A model generated the notes under the pieces. That model was not told the DNA's origin and did not search any database. It was given only the letters and a program-made list of their open reading frames with translations. 64,000 nt of DNA from DATFTE01 sp963840665 (GTDB lineage Bacteria; Acidobacteriota; Terriglobia; Terriglobales; Acidobacteriaceae): NCBI GenBank assembly GCA_963840665.1, contig CAWIZO010000005.1, positions 186,001-250,000 on the forward strand, given 5' to 3'. Positions 57,891 to 64,000 of this stretch are shown here, in pieces; positions within the stretch are counted from its first letter, which is position 1; every line of letters begins with the position of its first letter. The translations under genes were made by a program, and so were the position numbers.

Positions 57891-60002
57891 ATGAAGAAGG
57901 TCATCCATGCTGCCTGCCCGCACGATTGCCCAGACGCCTGCGGAGTGCTGATCACGGTTGAGGATGGGCGCGCAATCAAGGTTCAGGGCGACCCGTCACA
58001 TCCCGTGACACGCGGTTTCCTGTGTGCGAAAGTCGCGAAATATCTGGATCGGGTGTATTCGCCAGATCGCGTGCTTTATCCCATGCGCCGGACTGCAGCC
58101 AAGGGGGTGCGGACGGCCCCATCCCAAGGCTTTGAGCGGATCTCGTGGGACTATGCGCTCGACGAAATCACCCGCCAGTTCAAGAAAATCAGCAAGGAGT
58201 TTGGTAGTGAGTCGATTCTTCCTTACTCCTACGGCGGTACGCTGGGCGCGTTGAACAGCGGCTCGATGGATAGGCGTTTCTTCCACCGCATGGGTGCCTC
58301 ACAACTGGAGAGAGCGATCTGTTCGGCGGCGGGAGAGGCGGGACTAAAGTCGGTGCTCGGAATAAAGATGGGTACAGAACCCGAGCAGTTCCGGCATTCC
58401 CGATACATCATCGCTTGGGCTTCGAACATTCACGGAAATAACGTCCACCTGTGGCCGTTCATAGAAGAAGCCCGGCGCAAGGGCGCGAAGCTGGTGGTGA
58501 TTGACCCTTACCGCACGCGCACAGCAGCTTGCGCCGACTGGTATCTGCCCATCAATCCCGGAACAGACGCGGCACTCGCGCTGGCGATGATGCACGTCAT
58601 CATCGGTGACAATCTCTACGACGCCGATTACGTCTCACGGCACACCGTCGGTTTTGAGCAGCTCCGGGAAAAAGTGAAGGAGTATCCGCCGGAACGAGCG
58701 GCACAGTGGACGGGAATTTCCGCGGAAGACATTGTGAAGCTGGCGCGTGAGTATGTGACCACGCGTCCCGCGGTGATTCGCGTGAACTACGGCGTGCAGC
58801 GTTCTGAGGGCGGCGGCATGGCGATGCGGGCGATCACGATGCTGCCTTGCATCACTGGTTCATGGAAGGAAGTTGGAGGCGGTCTGCAGCTCTCGACCAG
58901 CGGATCATTCGGACTCAACCGGCAGGCGCTGGAGCGTACCGATCTGATGGAAAAGGCGCTGGGCCGGCCCGCGCGCGTGGTAAACATGGTGGAACTCGGC
59001 CAAGCGTTGAACGCACTGAGCCACCCGCCGATCAAAGCTCTTTTCGTCTATGGATCGAATCCGGCGGCGGTGTGTCCGAACCACAATGATGTGATTCGCG
59101 GATTGAAGCGGCCGGACTTGTTTACGGTCGTCCACGAGCAGTTCTTTACCGACACCTCGGACTACGCCGACATCCTGCTGCCGGCGACCACCTTCTTCGA
59201 GCATAAAGATCTGCAGACCGCGTACGGCCACTATTACGTGCAAGTATCGAATCAGGCGATCGAGCCGCTGGGAGAGTGCCGGTCGAACGTGGATCTGTTC
59301 CGGGCGTTAGCCGAGCGCATGGAATTTCAGGAAGAGTGCTTCCGGGAACCGCTCGATCAAATGATCGACACGGCTCTCGCGTCAGAGAATCCGTGGCTCA
59401 AAGGAATCGATCGAGAGCGGCTAGAAAGCGAAGGCCATGTCCGGCTGAACTTCGGACCGCAGAGATCGGACGTCGGACTTCAGGAACCTTTTCTTCCGTT
59501 TGCTCATGGCAACTTCGCTACCGCGAGCGGCAAGGCAGAGCTCTATAACGAATCGTTGAAGGCGGCGGGACTTGATCCGGTGGCGGAATTTATTCCGCCC
59601 AGCGAATCACGGAATGGCTCCGAAAGAAAATCCTTTCCATTGGAGTTGTTAGCCCGCAAAGCGGACAACTTCCTGAATTCGAGTTTCTGCAACCTGCCTT
59701 CGGTGGAGGAGATGGAAGAAATGGGATTGCTGGAGATGAGTGCCGCCGATGCGACCGCGCGTGGAATCAAAGAAGGCGACCAGGTTCGCGTGTTCAACCA
59801 TCGAGGCGACATCCTGTTGCGAGCACGGGTGGACGGAACTGTTGGGGCGGGAGTGGTCGCGGCCCGACTCTCGTGGGCAAAGTTGAGTTCGACCCGAATC
59901 AACATAAACGTGCTAACCTCAGAAAAACTTACTGACATGGGCAACTCCGCCACGTTTTATTCCGTCTTGGTTGAGGTGGAGCTTTCTCGTTCAGCGTCTT
60001 GA
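57891..60002 (+). CDS. Molybdopterin oxidoreductase (DMSO reductase family)
   Basis: A protein of 703 aa. The N-terminal [4Fe-4S] motif is CPHDCPDACG with a distal Cys in RGFLCAKV. Three further domains bind the bis-pyranopterin cofactor: YGGTLGALNSGSMDRRFFHR, IIAWASNIHGNNVHLWPF, LVVIDPYRTRTA, VNYGVQRSEGGGMAMRAI, VYGSNPAAVCPNHN, and a C-terminal domain with GDQVRVFNHRGDI and NVLTSEKLTDMGNSATFYS. There is no signal peptide, so the enzyme is cytoplasmic. No electron-transfer subunit is adjacent apart from a possible small membrane protein upstream. TATAAT at 57875-57880 would give an almost leaderless message. About residues 524-532 are encoded by a heptamer array. Substrate unknown. Confidence 0.87.
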   Translation: MKKVIHAACPHDCPDACGVLITVEDGRAIKVQGDPSHPVTRGFLCAKVAKYLDRVYSPDRVLYPMRRTAAKGVRTAPSQGFERISWDYALDEITRQFKKISKEFGSESILPYSYGGTLGALNSGSMDRRFFHRMGASQLERAICSAAGEAGLKSVLGIKMGTEPEQFRHSRYIIAWASNIHGNNVHLWPFIEEARRKGAKLVVIDPYRTRTAACADWYLPINPGTDAALALAMMHVIIGDNLYDADYVSRHTVGFEQLREKVKEYPPERAAQWTGISAEDIVKLAREYVTTRPAVIRVNYGVQRSEGGGMAMRAITMLPCITGSWKEVGGGLQLSTSGSFGLNRQALERTDLMEKALGRPARVVNMVELGQALNALSHPPIKALFVYGSNPAAVCPNHNDVIRGLKRPDLFTVVHEQFFTDTSDYADILLPATTFFEHKDLQTAYGHYYVQVSNQAIEPLGECRSNVDLFRALAERMEFQEECFREPLDQMIDTALASENPWLKGIDRERLESEGHVRLNFGPQRSDVGLQEPFLPFAHGNFATASGKAELYNESLKAAGLDPVAEFIPPSESRNGSERKSFPLELLARKADNFLNSSFCNLPSVEEMEEMGLLEMSAADATARGIKEGDQVRVFNHRGDILLRARVDGTVGAGVVAARLSWAKLSSTRININVLTSEKLTDMGNSATFYSVLVEVELSRSAS
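59461..59485. repeat. Heptamer array inside a coding sequence
   Basis: Units CAGAGAT, CGGACGT, CGGACTT, CAGG, matching the unit type at 52828 and 63019, are translated as part of the molybdopterin oxidoreductase in a loop before the C-terminal domain. Confidence 0.5.
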
Positions 60003-60024
60003 AATAGGGATTTCGCGTTAAGGC

Positions 60025-60055
60025 TTGGACGGTCCACACTGCTCTACCGTATAAT
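60025..60055 (+). promoter_or_regulatory. Possible promoter of bamA
   Basis: TATAAT at 60050-60055 with a poor -35 (TTGGAC, 60025-60030, 19-base spacer). A start near 60062 would leave a 134-base leader to the bamA ATG chosen here and excludes any start codon at 60055. Confidence 0.4.
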
Positions 60056-60195
60056 TGCGGTTTTCCATACTCCCAGACACTGAGGTAGTGGCGATTCTCC
60101 GTCTTCATCAGGATAGCCCTGCGGTACGTACGAGCATGCGCGAATCCCGGCGCTATGGGACCGCCGCCTCCTTAGCTCCAACCCACTCATTCGCA

Positions 60196-63015
60196 ATGTC
60201 TTGGCGAACAGCGGCGGGGTATCTGCTGGGCTTTTCTGTCGCTCTGATAATGTTCTGCAGTTTGGTAGCAGCGCAGTCTGAAGTCATCACCGCGGTCGAG
60301 ATCCACGGCAACCGCCGCATTCCCGCCGACACCATTCGCGCCAGAATCTTCACACGACCGGGCGATGTGTACGATCAGGCCGCCATGGAGCGCGATTTCA
60401 ACTCGCTATGGAACACGGGCTACTTCGAAGACATCCGCTTCGAGCGCGAGCAGACGCCCAAGGGCTGGATCATTCATATCTATGTGAAAGAACGTCCCAC
60501 GATCCGCGAGATCAACTACACGGGTCTGAACTCGGTCTCGACAAGCGACGTGCTCGATCGGTTCAAGGAACGGAAAGTCGGCCTCAGTCCGGAGAGCCAG
60601 TACGATCCCACCAAAGTCAAGAAAGCCGAAGTCGTGCTGAAGGAGTTGCTGTCGGAGCACGGCCGCCAGTTTGCCACTGTGAAGACGGTTTACCGGCCCA
60701 TTCCTCCGGCGGCGGTTAGCATCACGTTCGAAGTCAAAGAAGGCCCGAAGGTGAAGGTCGGGAAAATCACCTTTGAGGGTAACAAGCACGTAAACAGCCG
60801 CACCTTGCGGGCGGCGATGAAGAATCTGCACCCGATCGGAATTCCGCACTCGATCTTCCTCGAAAACCTATTCGCGAAGACATACGACGCCAGCAAGCTG
60901 GAAGAAGACACGGAGCGGGTGCGCGCAGAATTCCAGAATCGTGGATATTTCAAAGCGTTAGTGGGAGATCCGAAGACTGAGATTCATGACACCGGACACG
61001 AGGGGGGCTTCCACATCCCTCTGCTGATTCCGGGCCCGGGCAAAGCCGTAGACATCACCATGCCCATCGAGGAAGGCGACCAGTACAAGCTGGGGGAGAT
61101 TACCTTCAAGAACAACAAGGCGGTGCCGAATACTAAGGCACTCCGCTCCCTGTTCCCCATCAAGGATGGCGACATCTTCTCGCGCGAAAAGATCGGGAAG
61201 GGCATTGAGAACCTGCGTAAGGCTTACACCGAGCTTGGCTACATCAACTTCACGTCCATTCCGAATACGACGTTCGACGAGGAAAAGAAATTAGTCTTCC
61301 TCGACGTTGACGTCGACGAAGGCAAGCAATTCTATGTACGGCGCATTGAATTTCAGGGCAACACGACCACCCGCGACAAAGTGATCCGCCGCGAAATAGC
61401 TTTGGAAGAAGGACAGGTATACAACTCGCGGCTCTGGGAACTGAGCCTGCTCCGGTTGAATCAATTGGGATACTTCGAACAGTTGAAACCGGATGACCCC
61501 AACGTCACCGACCGTCACCTCGACGAAAAGGCGGGAACCGTCGACTTGACCTTAAAGGTCAGGGAAAAGGGCAAGAACAGCATCGGCTTGACGGGCGGCG
61601 TCAGCGGACTCTCCGGAACCTTCGTAGGGCTCACATACAGCACCAATAACTTCCTGGGGCTCGGCGAGACCTTGAGCGTCGCTGCCAACATCGGCAACCT
61701 GCAGCGCGACATCGAATTTGGATTCACCGAGCCATATTTGTGGGATCGCCCGCTGCAAGCCGGCTTCACGGTGTTTACTCGCAGCTTCAAGTATGACCAG
61801 GCGCAGCAGGCAGCGATCTTCGGGGGACAGCGGGTAAACGTGCCAAACGCCTTCCTGCAGAACCTGCAGAACTACACAACCTCGAGCACCGGTTTTACTC
61901 TCTCACTGAGCTATCCCCTGCACCGCTCGTTCAAGCGCGTCGGGATTACGTACTCGCTTGATCGGTCTTCCATTACCGCGGTCAGTAATGCGTCCAAACT
62001 GCTGTTCACCAATCTCTCGTTCAGCGGTTTGGCCGGTCCGAATTCTCTTAATGGCATCGTCACCAGCAAGATCATCCCGAGCTTCTCGAAAAACACTCTC
62101 GACAGCGCCTATGCTCCACATCATGGCAGCAGCCTTTTCTTAGGGGGAGAAGTCTCGGGCCTGGGCGGCACTGTACGCACCGTGCGCCCGATCGTGCAGT
62201 ACAAACATTTCCTGCCAGTGCAAAAAGGACGAAACGCGATCGGCTTCAACGTGCAGGCCTCGTTCCTGACCGGGTACGGCGGAGTCGTCGCTCCGCCCTT
62301 CCAGCGGTTCTATATGGGCGGGGAGCAGGATCTGCGCGGCTTCGACGTCCGCTCGGTTTCTCCAGTGGCCTTTCTGCCCAGCGCGGGGATGATCGTTCTA
62401 CGAAACCCCGACGGTTCCCCGGTTCCTAAAGATCCGGCGAACCCCGGACGCGGAAACTATACGATTCCAATTCCCATTGATCAGATCGTGTTTCCAGGTG
62501 GCGACGCGCAATTCGTCACCAACCTGGAATATCGCATTACGATTGCCGGACCGGTGGCGATCGCGCCCTTTATCGATACCGGAATCGATCCCATCATTCG
62601 TAACTCGCAGTTGAGCATCAACCAGGGCCAGTTGGACCAGATCAACAACACGCAGTTTGGATGTCCCGCGCTGAATGCGGCGTTCCAGTGCACGGGCGGC
62701 GCGGCGCAGAACCCACCGTTCTCAGGCATTCTGACCCCAGTGGGCCGCACCAACTGGATTCCCAGAATGTCGACTGGTCTGGAGTTGCAGGTATTCCTGC
62801 CAGTGGTGAACGCTCCGTTCCGAATCTACTGGGCCTATAACCCTCTGCGGCTGGACACCACCACCACAGCCCCGGTTCGGATCACGCGGGCGATGTTCCC
62901 GCCGGGAGCCGCAGGCGACTACACCTTTCAACAAGCCGTCTCGGCGTTCAACCCGACCTACCAGTTGCGCGAGCCACGTAAGACTTTCCGGTTCACAGTG
63001 GCGACGACGTTCTAG
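60196..63015 (+). CDS. bamA: Outer-membrane assembly factor BamA
   Basis: A protein of 939 aa. ATG 60196 gives a proper signal peptide (MSWRTAAGYLLGFSVALIMF ... VAAQ); upstream in-frame codons overlap the promoter or lack a signal. Five POTRA domains follow (first: VEIHGNRRIPADTIRARIF; later GKITFEGNKHVNSRTLRAAM, YVRRIEFQGNTTTRDKVIRR), then a 16-stranded barrel with the lid-lock motif GGEQDLRGFDVRS and the terminal strand FRFTVATTF ending in Phe. It folds and inserts outer-membrane proteins. An insert rich in Asn/Gln/Pro (around NQGQLDQINNTQFGCPALNA) lengthens one extracellular loop and contains two cysteines. ompH follows. Confidence 0.95.
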   Translation: MSWRTAAGYLLGFSVALIMFCSLVAAQSEVITAVEIHGNRRIPADTIRARIFTRPGDVYDQAAMERDFNSLWNTGYFEDIRFEREQTPKGWIIHIYVKERPTIREINYTGLNSVSTSDVLDRFKERKVGLSPESQYDPTKVKKAEVVLKELLSEHGRQFATVKTVYRPIPPAAVSITFEVKEGPKVKVGKITFEGNKHVNSRTLRAAMKNLHPIGIPHSIFLENLFAKTYDASKLEEDTERVRAEFQNRGYFKALVGDPKTEIHDTGHEGGFHIPLLIPGPGKAVDITMPIEEGDQYKLGEITFKNNKAVPNTKALRSLFPIKDGDIFSREKIGKGIENLRKAYTELGYINFTSIPNTTFDEEKKLVFLDVDVDEGKQFYVRRIEFQGNTTTRDKVIRREIALEEGQVYNSRLWELSLLRLNQLGYFEQLKPDDPNVTDRHLDEKAGTVDLTLKVREKGKNSIGLTGGVSGLSGTFVGLTYSTNNFLGLGETLSVAANIGNLQRDIEFGFTEPYLWDRPLQAGFTVFTRSFKYDQAQQAAIFGGQRVNVPNAFLQNLQNYTTSSTGFTLSLSYPLHRSFKRVGITYSLDRSSITAVSNASKLLFTNLSFSGLAGPNSLNGIVTSKIIPSFSKNTLDSAYAPHHGSSLFLGGEVSGLGGTVRTVRPIVQYKHFLPVQKGRNAIGFNVQASFLTGYGGVVAPPFQRFYMGGEQDLRGFDVRSVSPVAFLPSAGMIVLRNPDGSPVPKDPANPGRGNYTIPIPIDQIVFPGGDAQFVTNLEYRITIAGPVAIAPFIDTGIDPIIRNSQLSINQGQLDQINNTQFGCPALNAAFQCTGGAAQNPPFSGILTPVGRTNWIPRMSTGLELQVFLPVVNAPFRIYWAYNPLRLDTTTTAPVRITRAMFPPGAAGDYTFQQAVSAFNPTYQLREPRKTFRFTVATTF

Positions 63016-63018
63016 AAC

Positions 63019-63166
63019 CGGACCTCAGACTTCAGACCTCGGACCTCGGCAAAATCTGGAGCACAATTAGGATTGCAACCCTAGCCCGCTTCCGATCAAG
63101 GCGTTTGATCGTAGAAGCCGGAAGTTCAAGGGCAAAGGTCCGAGGTCCGAGGTCCGGGCTCCGGGT
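63019..63166. repeat. Inverted pair of heptamer arrays (GGACCTC / GAGGTCC)
   Basis: The left array 63019-63049 (GGACCTC, AGACTTC, AGACCTC, GGACCTC) follows the bamA stop; the right array 63135-63166 (GGTCCGA, GGTCCGA, GGTCCGG, GCTCCGG) ends exactly at the TTGACG of the ompH promoter. Between them is a second inverted sequence (CCGCTTCCGATCAAGGCG / TTTGATCGTAGAAGCCGG). Confidence 0.65.
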
Positions 63167-63195
63167 TTGACGCTAGGCGACTGTGTTCCTATAAT
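63167..63195 (+). promoter_or_regulatory. Sigma-70-type promoter of ompH
   Basis: TTGACG (63167-63172), 17-base spacer, TATAAT (63190-63195). Transcription from about 63202 gives a leader of about 190 bases, with a stable hairpin CACACCT (63242-63248)/AGGTGTG (63255-63261). Confidence 0.75.
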
Positions 63196-63394
63196 GTTTG
63201 TGATCCACACCCTGAAAAGTCAGAGTGTTGCGGGGTGGTCACACACCTCCGGTTAGGTGTGAGAGCTGGAATTCCGGCCCGACTTCCCGGCAACATCCAC
63301 CAGTCGAGAGGACTGCGCGGGGCGAGGCCCGGCATTGCCTGTGTCGATCCGAGCAATATCCCGGAACATTTTCCAAGGAGTTCAAGGCAACCCC

Positions 63395-64000
63395 ATGACA
63401 AAGTTTGCGCGTATTCTTCTGGCCACTGCATTCAGTTTCTCGCTGTTGGCGCTGGCTCAGACCGCCCCCGCCGCCGCTGCCGCAGACCCGACGCCAGCTC
63501 CCGCAGTCACCAACGCGACGGGAACGAAGATCGGCACCATCAACATTGAACAGGCTATCTTTGCCACCAACGAAGGCCAGCGCGATTTCGAAGTTCTGCG
63601 CAAAAAGCTTGAGCCCAAAGACAACGAACTGAAGGGCATGAACGACGAAGTCGACAGCCTGAAGAAACAGCTCAGCACCCAGGGCGATAAGCTGAACGAC
63701 GACGCTCGCGCTACATTGGTCAAGCAGGTCGAGCAAAAGCAGAAGTCTCTGGAACGCGCCGTACAGGACGCTCGCGATGACGCACAGAACCAGCAGAACG
63801 AAATTGCGCAGAAGATTTTGCAGAAGATGGCTCCGCTGCTCGTGAAGTACGCCGGTGACAACGGCTTCGGCGTCATCATGGACACCTCGAATCCCTGGCC
63901 AAACGGTCCGGTGCTCTGGGCTGGTCCTTCCGTCGATATCACCAAGCCAGTGGTGGACGCTTACAACGCGCAATCGGGCGTGCCTGCGCCGGCCGCCACG
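63395..64000 (+). CDS. ompH: OmpH/Skp-family periplasmic chaperone, partial
   Basis: The frame is open to the window end (202 codons visible). ATG 63395 with AAGGAG at 63375-63380 (long spacing). Signal peptide MTKFARILLATAFSFSLLAL-AQ, an Ala/Pro-rich linker, then the Skp pattern IGTINIEQAIFATNEGQRDF and a long coiled coil (about residues 65-145, EVLRKKLEPKDNELKGMND ... LERAVQDARDDAQNQQNEIA) and the closing beta segment YAGDNGFGVIMDTSNPWPNG. Skp-type trimers hold unfolded outer-membrane proteins on the way to BamA, which is encoded just upstream. Confidence 0.9.
   Translation, partial: MTKFARILLATAFSFSLLALAQTAPAAAAADPTPAPAVTNATGTKIGTINIEQAIFATNEGQRDFEVLRKKLEPKDNELKGMNDEVDSLKKQLSTQGDKLNDDARATLVKQVEQKQKSLERAVQDARDDAQNQQNEIAQKILQKMAPLLVKYAGDNGFGVIMDTSNPWPNGPVLWAGPSVDITKPVVDAYNAQSGVPAPAAT

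Noticed and set aside
1..64000. tRNA, rRNA, insertion sequences, prophage genes or toxin-antitoxin pairs
   Set aside because: Looked for by eye (T-loop and acceptor patterns, transposase, integrase and capsid motifs) and not found; a tRNA search program would settle the RNA part.

Overview
The window reads as a chromosomal segment of a Gram-negative, GC-rich bacterium, most likely an Acidobacteriota of the Terriglobia/Koribacter type. This is inferred from family content: a large Oar-like TonB-dependent receptor with an N-terminal carboxypeptidase-regulatory domain, a lipoprotein built of repeated beta-rich modules, a short SucA, a DUF5818-like exported protein, and intergenic regions full of small repeats. 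Outer-membrane biogenesis genes (bamA, an OmpH/Skp chaperone), mltG and msrPQ confirm a two-membrane envelope. I saw no rRNA, tRNA, prophage, insertion sequence or CRISPR array.

Layout. 1-8.9 kb: an exported Ig-like protein (cut by the window edge), an HD-domain protein, then a co-directional tricarboxylic-acid cluster (MmgE/PrpD, fused aconitase, NADP-type isocitrate dehydrogenase-like enzyme, CitD-CitE fusion, CitF) ending in a clear terminator. 8.9-18.5 kb, minus strand: modular lipoprotein, msrQ and msrP, a small unknown protein, alaS, and a hybrid histidine kinase broken by about ten frameshifts. 19.5-23.4 kb: a nucleoside salvage unit (exported adenosine deaminase, NupC transporter, purine nucleoside phosphorylase). 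23.4-27.8 kb, minus strand: Oar-like receptor and an exported SAM-hydrolase-like protein. 28-37.9 kb: mixed metabolism (PPOX protein, homoserine-dehydrogenase-like enzyme, class V aminotransferase, M19 dipeptidase homologue, rpiA, ureohydrolase, antiporter, sucA, DinB). 38-46.6 kb: hydantoinase A, phoB-phoR-phoU, a small exported protein behind a sigma-54-type promoter, and an NtrB/NtrC-like pair. 46.8-55.3 kb: mltG, a four-helix protein, a DUF4292 lipoprotein, an ABC permease, then rplM-rpsI-rpsB-tsf-pyrH-frr. 55.4-64 kb: a GbsR-type regulator with palindromic operators and two membrane proteins, a small membrane protein with a molybdopterin oxidoreductase, bamA and the start of ompH.

Two features cut across the gene list. 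First, at least twenty intergenic sites carry degenerate arrays with a strict 7-nt period. The unit differs from site to site, and several arrays form inverted pairs on either side of a short spacer. Other palindromic elements occur between genes and also in frame inside two coding sequences. Second, several genes, including the essential alaS, rpsI and rpsB, are broken by single-base shifts while the codons on both sides stay conserved. These look like consensus errors, mostly one extra base, clustered in patches (15.2-18 kb, 21.3-21.7 kb, 51.4-52.7 kb). Such genes are annotated across their full extent with the shift positions stated.
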